From assembly GCA_001179505.1 (NCBI GenBank), contig CDMY01000322.1, positions 22,773 to 73,027 on the forward strand: a stretch of 50,255 bases of DNA, read 5' to 3'. This stretch comes from Vitrella brassicaformis (Eukaryota > Sar > Vitrellaceae). Positions 21,929 to 32,317 of the stretch are shown here, piece after piece. The notes under the pieces are model-generated. The model was not told the DNA's origin. It was given only the letters and a program-made list of their open reading frames with translations, and did no database searches. The translations under genes and the position numbers were made by a program. The first letter of the stretch is position 1. Each line of letters opens with the position of its first letter.

Positions 21929-24900
21929 TTAGTCCTCGTCCATGTCGTCGTCGTCTTCTTCATCATCTTCATCGTCCTCCTCCTCATCGTCGTATCTCAT
22001 GTGCAGTTTGCCCTTCTGCGTGTCGCTCATCTTGATCTGGAGACAACAGACAGACAGACAGACAGACAGAAAGGCAGATGGAGATAGACGGCAGGTCACG
22101 GCTATGTCCTCGATAGACACGTACCATGCCCGTTGCCTTCCTCTCCCGCAGCTTCTTGGACCGCTTCGATTTCCGGTCGGAACGACCGAACTCCTCGTCC
22201 TCCTGCAGACAAACACGGAGACACACATTCGTATGACCGCAAGTTAGTTGGTTGTGTGTGGGTGGGTCTGATGCTCACATCTTCATCCTCGATGTCGGTG
22301 TCGTGTCCAGTGAAGCCCACTCCCCTATTGTTGGGCGAGTCGTCTTCCTCTCCGAACTCCTGCGACTGCTGGCCAGGAGTGTTGGGCTCGCTGTCGGCAG
22401 TCAGCAGCTTCTGCTGGGAGGCACTCATTTTGATCTGTCCAGTGGGCCGGCGCGCGAAGAGCTTGGCCTTCCTTTCTGCTGCCCTTTTGCGAGAGTGGAA
22501 ATGAACTTCGTCATCGGTTTCTTCGTCCTTGACCCTGCTGTCGAATTTGATGCGACCAACAGCCTGAGGCACTTCAGGCAAGTCATCCTCTTCGTCATCG
22601 TCTGGGCCGCCAAACTCCGATGGTGCCTCGCTGTCGCCAGCGTCGATGAGGGCCTTTTGCTGGGCCGGGGTGAGCTTCAGCTGACCAGTGGCCTGTAAGT
22701 AAAAGCGAAGAGGCGACAACCGATGTGTGTGTTCGGATGAGTTTGGTGGTCGTGCCGTAGTACTTTTCTGGCGAGGAGTTTGGTGTGTCTGGCTGTTTTC
22801 CTGTGTCTCTCGTTGAACGTATCATCGTCATCGTCTTCGACGTCGGTGTCATGTCCAGTGAAGGCCACGCCCTTCTTGTCACCTTCCTCCTCCTCCATGG
22901 CGAACCTCGCCGCCGTCGCCGGGAGTCGGAGGCTCGCCGCCCCACCTTTACCCTTGGCCTTTTGGCTACGGGCCGGGGCCGACTCCTCATCGTCAGCATC
23001 GCCATCCCACCACTCCTGTGGTTCATCCTGTCCGGGCGTGCTGGGCTCGCTATCAGCCGTCAGCAGCTTCTGCTGCGATGAAGTCATTTTGATCTGTCCG
23101 GTGGGCCGCCTCGCGCCAAGCTTGGCTTTCCTCTCCGCCGCTCTTTTGCGGCTGTGGAAATGAGCTTCGTCATCGGTTTCTTCGTCCTTGACCCTGCTGT
23201 CGAACTTGATGCGGCCGACGGCTTGCGGCACCTCAGGCAAGTCATCCTCCTCGTCCTCGTCTGGGTTGCCAAACTCCGATGGTGCCTCGCTGTCGCCAGC
23301 GTCGATGAGGGCCTTCTGCTGGGCCGGGGTGAGCTTCAGCTGACCAGTGGCCTGTAAATAAGGACGAAGACAGCAAAAAGTTTTGTGGTGAGGAGTTTCT
23401 GTTCTCTCAGGGATCGTGCTGCAGTACTTTTCTGGCGAGGAGTTTGGTGTGTCTGGCTGTTTTCCTGTGTCTCTCGTCGAAGGTATCATCGTCATTGTCG
23501 TCGACGTCCGTGTCGTGTCCGCTGAAATTGACGTGTCCATGTGCCTTGGGGCTGATGGGGGACTCCTCGCCTGAGAAGACGATGAGACCGCTGCGAGTAT
23601 CTCGGACACTGCATGAAATACCGCCCACCTATGTCCATATGGTCCTCGTCAGTTTCATCCTCTACGTCTTTGCCCAGGGTTATCGGACCTGAATGCAATG
23701 CGCATCACCACATGCACATACCAGAGCCGGCGAGCCCTCAGTGATGCTCACCGGTCTTTTTCCTCTGCAGGAGTTTCTGCTTCCTCTTGACCCTCCTGCC
23801 TGTGTCATTGAATCCTTCGTCGGCATCTCCTTCCTCTACCACCTTGCCGCTGAACTTGACCCCTCCACTCTCCCTCACCGCACCCGGCAAAGGCGTCTCG
23901 CCGTCGCCGCCAGACGTCATCATGGGGTGGGTGAGCACCGACGGGTCCTCCACCAGGCCGGCTTTGTCCTTCTTGTCGATGACGATGCTGTCGAGATCAC
24001 CCAGGGGAGGCGCCGACCTGGCGTTGGGTGTGTTGAGATTGCTGATCGGCGAGCCGACCTTGGCCGAGGGGCCCTTTGACGAGATGCGGAGGGCTGATTT
24101 GGGGGGAGACATGACACTGCCAGGCTGCTTCTTGACGGGAGCTGACGTGGATAGACGGAGAGACCACATGGACGTGAGGGCGAGGAAGCGCTTTTGTTCT
24201 GTGCGTTTATACCTTCTAGCTCTTCGCGGTCGAGCTGTCCTGAGCCCTTTTTGCTGTCGTTGGTGATGTCAAGCAGGCCCTTGCTTCCTGAACGAGACCC
24301 GACTCGAGACGCCCCTCGCGACGCCGCTGCTTCGGGAGCACAACGAAATGATGGAGGCACTAGCGCTGTCCAAGTGCTCATGTTACCGAAGCTTCTGATT
24401 CTGGACAACAAGTTGCCCTTTTCCCTGAGCTCCTGGACCTTGGCCTTGAGTCTGTCGACCATCCGCTCGCTCTTGCTGCGGCCTCGCTGGAGCTTATGCT
24501 TGTCCCTGAGCTCCTGAGTCATTGTCCGCGAGTCCCGAGAATCTTCCTCGTCAAGATTAGTCGTCTGATGAGAAGAAAGAAAGCGTAACACCTGTGTGCT
24601 CCGTTTTGGTGGTTGTACTGTCTTCTTGAGGATCTCCTTGTGGTGTGAGGGGCAGAAGGAGACGCGGAAGAACAGCCTGTTTTCAACAAAAGAAGGTACA
24701 GGCGCCACCTGCGTCACATGCGGGTGTCCCTCCCTTACTTTCCCGTGGGAATGATCTTCTTCTTTTTCCCTGCGCCGAGCTTGCCCAGCACCGATCCGAA
24801 CGAACTGGAAGAGGATCGACATATATACGCATTAATTACTTAGACGTCACCAACGGTTCACTTGCTGGCGTACATCCGCCTTTGCAGGCTTTGCAGGGCA

Positions 24901-26071
24901 CTGAGTGAGCGTTGAGCGGTGGAGAGCAGGATGGGCTTCACAAGACTCTCGGAGGACACCATCTGTATGACAGAAGGTGCCAGCATTGTCAGAGCCGCAA
25001 TTAATGCCTTGTCTAAATAAACGTTGCTGACCCCGCTTGCAAGTGTGCGAGAGAGATTGACGCGATCGCCCTCTGCGCCCCAGTAGGTCGGACAAGCGCG
25101 GAAATAGACCTGCGAGACACAATGTACAATCAGTGAGTGCTCCATGATCATAAATCTGGCATTCCAATCTCCGTTAGTACGTCTCCAATGACGTAGTTTT
25201 TGAGGCTGGTCCTGCCTCTGTTCCAGGGCGACAATTGTCTGGTGGGCTCGGAGGCGATGACGGTAATGCGGATCAGCAGGTCGTTGGCTATCTCGTTGCC
25301 CACGTTGGCGAACTCAACACTCTGATTCGTTCAGAAGGAAGAGAGAGCATCTCCTCTGTGTGTCTCTCCTGTGTGTCACTTGTGTGCGGCTGACCTCGTT
25401 CCACACTGGGTTGCCGTACTCGACGGCGTGGGTGACTCGCGGCCTTCGGAAGTTTGGGTGAGCCTCGTTGTCCTCCTCGTCGCCCCTACACGCACCGACA
25501 CTCAGACAATCTCACGAACCAACAAGACAGACAGTTTGAATACTGTGTCTCTGTTTGTTTACCTGCAGAGCCTCACTTCGACGAATATGGTCATGTGGCT
25601 GTGGTCCTCGTCCTGCTTTGCGCCGGGGTGGAGCTTCAGCTGTGACTTAAGCTCAGCCTTCTCCAGCTTGATGCGGAGAGTGCCGAGGGGCAAGAAGACG
25701 GGCATCTCACCGTCCTCCATTAGATTGCCTGGCAGGCAGAGAAGAGGATCACATGAATGACACACACGTCTGGAGACGCACGTGTGTTGTCTGTCTGTGC
25801 TCTTGCTTACCTGACATCCGCTTGCCCTTTCTTGCCTGTGCGCTGTCCTTGAGCGCGCGGCTCGCGTGAGCGAAGGCACTCAAGGCAGACTGATAAAGGA
25901 CACCCACAAGCAATGGCACAAATCGGTGCATTCTCGCGCCTGGCTCATCCTCACCTCCATGGTGCCGCTTGTGGATTTGTGCAGCCTGAGTCTGCCTGCC
26001 TCGGGTGAGAGCCACGAGAGGTCCCACTCGCAATACAGCTGACCTAGCGAATGCACCAAGGACTCTAACAC
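21929..26071 (-). CDS. C2-domain protein with six-module acidic/basic repeat tail
   Basis: Minus-strand exons at the 5' end: 25955-26071, 25811-25889, 25563-25728, 25395-25485 and about 25174-25321, in phase, followed by many short exons down to the stop at 21929. The N-terminal part is a C2-like beta sandwich: GTLRIKLEKAELKSQLKL, MTIFVEVRLC, RVTHAVEYGNPVWNESVEF, NDLLIRITVIASEP. The conserved NPVWNE is the classic C2 signature; calcium ligands are not clearly visible. A basic helical linker follows (about 24420-24560, KLQRGRSKSERMVDRLKAKV). The rest (about 23870-21929) repeats a module of acidic run, RK-rich stretch and TGQxKxTxxQQK motif, ending in a DE-rich tail. The upstream exon has no clear ATG of its own except 26164, and it splices in phase from the ammonium transporter. 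Function unknown; membrane or lipid binding is inferred from the C2 domain. Confidence 0.7.
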
Positions 26072-26258
26072 CTGACAGGCGGCCAGAGACAGACAGCAAA
26101 ATCGCTGGTCCGTCCACAGGAGGCTCCCTTGTCTGTTTGTCACCTCTTGTCTTGCTTGCTGCACGTTTTGGATTGCATGCTCCTGACACAGCCAGCGAGA
26201 TCAACGCCGCATCGTTCGCGACACAAACGACGTAGGCATCCCGCACTCGCTCACTCAC

Positions 26259-28557
26259 CGCCCAGTCGAGGCCCTCGAGCTCTTCTTGACGCGACACACG
26301 CAGTCGCGTGAACGGACACTGATTCATCAACTGCACACACACACACACCACAGATACACAAACAAAAGGTGTGTGCAACGTCAGGTCTCCCTCTCTCTCA
26401 CGGACAATGATGGTCCCGGCTGTGATGGCTGCCGTGGTGCTGATTACAGCGATCACGCCGTACACCTGTTCACCCAGCAGCTCAAGAGCCTACAATGCCA
26501 GGACAGGCAAGGATGGTTGTTCTGGGGTTGTGGATGGTTGTGTCTGAGTTAATACCTCTTCCAATTCGGTCGATCCGTCGGCCACCAGCAGCCCAACCTT
26601 GACGTAGTCACCGCATCGATTCGACTGCACACACAGACAGAGAGCCGGAGACGAATTATTGCGGAGGGTCGGCCTCGCTAGCTCTTCGACATGATAGTAC
26701 CCTGGCGAAGAGCCCGACGGCCACAGCGCCCCAAATGCCTGCGGCCCCATGGATGGGCCAGGCGCTAACCACATCTGATGGGACAGACATACACACAGAG
26801 TGTGAGCAATATGTGACTGGCATATCGACGATGCTCTTCTGTCCAACCATCAATGTGTGCCCTGCACGAAAGACACGGAAAAAAGCGATGACGAAAGGCG
26901 GGAGCCGGCATGTGTCGATTGATTCATGTGTACCAACCATGCCAAGTGTCTCCTCGACAGGAACGCGCAGAATGCACCGATCAGCCCGATAAGCAGCCCA
27001 TGAGATGGAGAAAAATACGATGCGCCTGTACATTGTGTACAGCCATGCGTGTTTGAACGGCACCATCGAGCACACGACGGCGCGTCTCTCACCACTGGTG
27101 ACGCTCACAAGCCCCGCCAGTATGCCCAGCGACAGGTCGGCGACTTTGAACGGCCGAAAGGTGCTGAGGACGGCGGCAGACAGGCCGCCCCCGCACGCCC
27201 CTAGCACGGTGACGGCCGCCACTCTCGACGCAACGTACCCCAGCTCGTGGCTGAGGCCGTGGGTGGAGCCCGGAATAATGCCAAACCTGCATAGCGGGGT
27301 CGATAATCTCCAATTCTTATGTCTCAATCAAATCATAGTGTTTCATTGGCTTTGACATACCAGCCAAACCAGAGCAGGAATGTGCCGATGAGGAGCCAGA
27401 AGGGTTGTGTGACGAGCTGCAGCGGGGGCATGCCAAGTGGCAACACGTAGCACTCGGGGTCCGGTGATCGCCGCTGCAGCACCTCGTAGATGTGGGACCC
27501 ATTCCAAGGCGTGTAGTCCTAGCGAAAAAAGAAAAGAACGCTGTCTGTCTGTCTGTCTGTCTGTCTGTTGATGGCCTTGGGTACCGCGAATCGTCCCACA
27601 CGCGGGCCCAGAAAGATTGTCGTGACAAGGGCTGCAGTGCCGCCAACCACATGAACCGCCGTGCCACCCTGAAGCGACACACACCAACGACATGACCAGT
27701 TACAACCATCCAGAGGCTCGTGCGCCTGCGGACCGCAAAGTCGACAAAGCCCTCTTCATTGAGCCAGCCTGAACGAGACATTATTGGCAAAAGAGTGCCT
27801 CCTGCGCTGTCAGACCCAGATACGGCTCTGAGTGTTTGTGTACCATCGTGGCGCCATATCCAACCCTAGAGACGGGACACACACAGGACAAAGCAACAGC
27901 AATCGACCGGTGCTGCCGCCCTCCACGTGTGGATGTGATGTGGCTGACCGATATCAGCGGGTATGTGCATCCGGCCGTCACAAAGCAGAGAAGCCCGAAG
28001 CTACGAAGCGAGATGCGCTCAGCCACAGGGCCACTGAGAATCGTTGTCGCTGACCGACCATCACAGACACTTACTTGCCCAACGCAAACACATGTCGGTT
28101 GGTTGGTGGCATTTCTCACCGAGTCCGGCGAAGACAAGGTGGAAGAAGTAGAAGGCCAGGTCATCGGGGTCAGAAAACACGCTCAGAGAACGAAAGGCAA
28201 ACGAATACCCTGCACACAACCGATACAGGACAGAACAGAAAAAGAAAGGCGAGCAAGGCCTTGCCACAATCCCCCTGGCGGCCACCCCCCGTACGCACCG
28301 ATGTATGTGTAGCTGACGATGGTGATGAGGAAGTCGATTGTGTTCTTGACGAGGATGCTGTTGGCGTTCTTGCCGGCCACACATGCCGCTTCGACCATGG
28401 CGAATCCCGCCTGCATCAGGAAGATGAGGTAGGCCGACTGCAGGATGTACCCCTCGTTGACCGAGTTGCGAAACGCCGCATCCTCGCACCCGCCCGAGGT
28501 GACGACGAACGTGTCGAAACACTCACCGAACACACACGAAGTGCTGTTGGTGGCCAT
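26259..28557 (-). CDS. AMT: Ammonium transporter (AMT/Mep/Rh family)
   Basis: Starts at ATG 28557 (MATNSTSCVFGECFDTF). Exons include 28299-28557, 28120-28209, 27949-28049, a first part from 27865, the exon resuming at GWLNEEGFVDFA, and a 14-nt micro-exon at 26848-26861; the last recognisable AMT exon ends at 26259. Family hallmarks in order: LIFLMQAGFAMVEAACV, ATTILSGPVAERISL, the first pore histidine in GGTAVHVVGG, LLWFGWFGIIPGS, the second pore histidine in AWPIHGAAGIWGAVAVGLF, and the C-terminal RLRVSRQEELEGLDWA, which matches the cytoplasmic regulatory tail (LRVSxEEExEGLD). AMT proteins are trimeric channels or transporters for ammonium uptake. The micro-exon (AHID) is needed to restore the frame between the LAW and DVVSAW segments. 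No separate stop codon follows in the spliced frame, so the gene may continue into the C2 exons. Confidence 0.88.
27539..27569 (+). repeat. CTGT tetranucleotide array in an AMT intron
   Basis: About seven CTGT units within the intron that follows the GPRVGRFA-coding exon. The same tetranucleotide occurs in other introns and spacers of the window (20681-20700, 21788-21812, 22048-22070 as GACA, 37646-37667 as GACA). Confidence 0.9.
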
Positions 28558-29017
28558 GGTCGCTCAGCAGGTCAGGGGGGAAAGGTGAAAGGGGTAACGC
28601 AAGAGGGGCAGAAGGGAAAGCCCCAATGCTCGTGTGTAGACGTAGACTGTCGTCCTCCTGCGCCCGTAGTCAGCGGCCTTCGACGTCAGGCTCCCGCGGC
28701 TGCTGGAGGCCTCATGGCACACATGCGCAGAAGAAAGTCAAAGGTGTGGTTCTCTGGAGCACTAGGAAAAGGCCTGAAGTGTTCGGAAACGCTCCCGCGT
28801 CTCGCATGGGTGGGGGCTTCTGGGGGCCAGCGACCCGTTTCACGCTTTTCCCAAACACAGAAAGAGTCATCCTCTCCAATTGAGCTTAGCGAGGCTAGCG
28901 AGAGCATCAGGGTGACACAGAAGGTCACCTTTGTCGATATTCGCTGAGTTTGAGAATCGGCACTCATCCCATCTGCCGCTGCTATACCTCTGTCGCCAGC
29001 AGATCATCACATCCGCC
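28558..29017. other. Divergent upstream region (AMT / copy D)
   Basis: About 460 bases between the AMT start and copy D. The part nearest copy D (about 28925-29017) is related to the region upstream of copy B and therefore duplicated. No coding sequence recognised. Confidence 0.45.
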
Positions 29018-31497
29018 GTGAAGTGCCCGTCGGCCACCACCACGGCCACAGCAGACGGTGCCGACAGACTAGCAGCGGAGATGAGCGGCCGGCCGATGCT
29101 GCTCAACGTGGGCGGCTTCGTCATGGCGTTCCCTCGGGATGTGCTGCTGCGCGAGGGGCTGCGGGACACCTGCCTGGCGGTGCTGCTGAACCGCTTCGAC
29201 AGCTGGATGATCACAGACGACAATCGCATTCACTTCATTGACGCAGACCCCTTCTACTTCATCTGGTGAGGGGGAGGGAGGGAAGCAACACGATGGCTGA
29301 CAGGCAGCAGAACTCGCCGTGTGTGTGTTCAGGTTGGCTGTGAAGCTTCGGTACCTTAGCTGCAACCGCATCGACGTGAGTGAGATCATCGAGGGCTGCC
29401 CCGCACTGGCCTTCTACCACGACCGTTTCTTCGCCAAGACGGCCGTCACCATCGAGCCGCAACACGGTGACCACGACAGCGAGGCGTTCCGGGGCTTCAC
29501 GGCCGTCGTGGCGCCGTTCATCAGCTCATCGGTGGCGGGCGGGACGGGCGGCAGTGAGGTGCTGAGTGTGCGTGTGGCGGATGGCGGTGTGGTGGCCACG
29601 ACCGACGCGACGCTGGCCGACTACAGCATACTGCACGACCGATTCATCAAGTAGGTCTACAGGCGGAGATGAGATGGCCTGGTGGTCATCTTGGGCACCG
29701 TGTGTGTGTGTGCAGGTATGGGCCCGTCGCGAATGTGTCGGCAGACACCTTCCACAAGTAACACACCACAGCAGCAGCCAGGCGGCACACGAAATCTCCA
29801 TGTGTGTGTGCTGTGTGCAGGGTGGTGGATTACGTCCGTCGCATTCGGTTGGCCCCCGACGCCGCCACGCCGCTGCCGACGAGCACTTGGCCTGACGAGC
29901 TGCTGTATGCCTGTGACATGTACGGCCTCATGGAGCGGGTGTACCTCTCGATGATCGGCAAATCCCACAGCCACATCAAATGCCTCTTCAAGTGAGTCAC
30001 AACACACATTAGAGGGGGACAAGAGGGAGATGCCATGTGTTGATTTGGATGCCTTTGTGTGTCAGGAATTCGTCTGACGGTGGAGAGTTTGGCACTCTGG
30101 TAGAGCGAGTGGCGGGTGTGAGCGGCCTGCTGTTCGTTATCGAGGACGAGAAGCAGCACACCATCGCCTGCCACATCGACGGCCCCCTCATCCCCCCAGC
30201 TGACCCCACATCGACGCTGACCATCGGCTGCCCCGTGACCTTCTACTCCATCAGTGGGCCATTCGAGGAGGGCGGCATCGCCGAGATGACCGTGCCGCAC
30301 ACCGAGCAGCGTGTGATAGTCGCTGGCACAGAGGGGGCGGTGAAGAACCCCCAGGGCTTGCGCGTGGGCAAGGTAGCCATCGGTGGGGGCCGTCTGTGGC
30401 TAGGGGTCGGAGAGGATGGGCGGCCGTCTGGCGACCTCCGCAGCTGCTGTCAGTGGGTGGAGAGGGATGAGCTCCCCGACGACAAGGCATATGTGGGTGA
30501 CATGAGTGAGGACGGCCGGGCCACCATAGCTGCCAGCCACTGGTTTACCGCCCAGCGACTGGAGGTCTACCAGGTCAGACCGACAGACACATCAAGTGGA
30601 CTGACGTCATCATGTCGATGTGACGTCTCTGTCCATGTGCGTCTGTGTGTGTCTGTTCAGGTGTGGAGCACTCTCCCGGCCGACCCCATCCTCCCCGCCG
30701 ATGACCTCCACGCCCTCATCGACATGACACGCGACATATAGATGACCGCCCAGCTGCTCTACAAGTGGGTCAGCCAAAGATGAGCCGGGGGCCGTGATGC
30801 TATCAGCGTATCTCTCTCCTGTCTGTCCGGCTGTGTCAGGGGCGAGCGTGACGGCTGGGCGCACGAGACCATGCTGGCCAAGGTGGGCGAGGCGGCCGAC
30901 CTGCTGCTGGTGGCCAAGGACACCGGCAGCCACACATTCGCCAGCCACATCGAGGGACAGCTCAAGCAGCCGGCCGACCCCACTGGAGTGGAGACGACAT
31001 TCTGCCCCGTGACCTTCTACTCCATCAGTGGCGCATTCGAGGAGGGCGGCATCGCCAAGATCACCGTGCCACATGTCGAGCAGCGTGTGACAGTTGCGGG
31101 CACAGAGGGGGCGGTGATGGCCAACAACGGGTGCGGGAGCGGCAAGGTGTCCATCGGTGGCGGCCGCCTGTGGCTGGGTGGTGTGGGGGAGGGGCAGCCG
31201 GGCGGCGACCTGCGCAGCTGCCATCAGTTTGTGCGGAGGGGTGATCTTCCCGACGACAAGGCGTACGTGGGCACCTTCAGGGAGGGGGGACGGCCATCTT
31301 AGCCGCCAGCCACTGGTCCACATGTGTCGATTTGGAGATTTACACACTGCAGGTCAGAAAGGGCCAGCGGGAGGAGGGGGGCACATGAGTGTTTTGATTC
31401 CGTTGCCCTCCTGGTTCTGTCTGTGTGTGTGCAGGTGCCGGATGGCTGGCAGTGGCTGAGTGCGGTGGCCGACATCGTGCCCTCACAATCGCCGTGA
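29018..31497 (+). pseudogene. KCTD/double-TLDc copy D, disrupted
   Basis: Exon structure is identical to copy B: 29018-29265, 29333-29650, 29716-29757, 29821-29991, 30066-30573, 30661-30764, 30840-31352 and 31435-31497. Three lesions are visible. The position of copy B's start ATG is GTG (29018-29020), leaving the first ATG at 29081, just before RPMLLNVGG. The linker exon has TAG at 30739-30741 where the other copies have a Gly codon (GGG). Exon 30840-31352 is 513 nt instead of 1 plus a multiple of 3, because one base is missing at about 31291 (GGACGG then CCATC), which shifts the frame within the second TLDc. Splice sites remain good. A shortened protein of KCTD plus one TLDc could still be made from 29081 to 30741. 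Decayed gene, or a truncated functional copy. Confidence 0.8.
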
Positions 31498-32317
31498 GAG
31501 CTGTCTGTAGAGGGGCGGAGGGCGGAGGGAGCGAGTAGCCAGTCCATTAGAGTAGTCGGCAGGACTGGGAGCACGTGCATGAGATGCCCTTGCTTGTTTA
31601 GTTACTGAGGGCTCGTCCCTTTGACATACATACGGTTGGTGGTCGCTGTCATGCCGCCGCCAGGTGCTCTGTGGCTTCGCGTGGAAGTGTGTATCTCCAC
31701 CTCTTTTATCCACCCTCTTGTTTGGTTCATGTATGCGGTGTCTCAGGTGTGCTGCATACATGTTCCCGACAGTCCATCCCTTGATTGCAGTAGCCACGCG
31801 ACGCACACTCACAGACGGCTCCCACATGTGCAGCAGGAATCCCACACTCTTTTCAGGGATCTTGACAGCCCCGAAAGGAATGTGGGCTTCTTGCGGGGCA
31901 GCACCCAAGTGACTGACACTGTGCAAGGCCATGATGGCAGCAGCTTGATAGACCTCAAAAGACACCCATCTGTTTCCTTCGGGCCACGTCCAGCTGCCGC
32001 AAGTGGGCGCCGCACAAGAAGCGGACACCGATCACGAGGCAGAGCCTGGCGTGAAGGTCAGCTTGATGCCATTGCATCTTTGAGCGTTGAGCCTCATACC
32101 AGGACAGTCGGGCTTTGACGTCCAAGGGGTGTCCGCCTGCTGCGTTTGAGAAAAGCGGATTTGAGAAAAGCGGGTTTGCTGTGTCTGCTGTTCTGCTCCT
32201 CGGCTCACCACCCGCACAAATTCCAGCCCTCAGCGAATCAATTCAATCCCTCCCTTTCTTTTTTGCGAGCTCGAAAGGCGACGATCGCTGATTGCTGTCG
32301 TTGCATTTCTAGAGGGG
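31498..32317. other. Intergenic, unassigned open frames
   Basis: About 820 bases. The first 60 are the family 3' flank. Between about 31620 and 32110 the minus strand carries open frames that could be read as protein, but no family is recognised and no splice structure is forced. It may include the promoter or upstream exons of the gene starting at 32318. Confidence 0.4.

Noticed and set aside
22252-22698. Hydrophobic-looking plus-strand open frame opposite the repeat gene
   Set aside because: It is the reverse complement of the acidic repeat modules (GA-rich codons read as Leu/Ser/Val) and it repeats wherever the modules repeat.
25749-26465. Unspliced extension of the AMT frame for over 150 codons past EGLDWA
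   Set aside because: The frame runs through a good GTGAGT donor and is out of frame with part of the C2-type exons; the spliced reading makes better protein. It remains a possible alternative AMT C-terminus.
27539-27569. Regular short repeats such as CTGT arrays considered as a CRISPR-like array
   Set aside because: They are uninterrupted tetranucleotide microsatellites inside introns, without spacers, in a eukaryotic genome.
31483-32028. Minus-strand open frame of 181 codons between copy D and the CBM-RING gene
   Set aside because: Its 3' part is antisense to the last exon of copy D. The rest has two competing open frames and no recognised family, so it is left unassigned.
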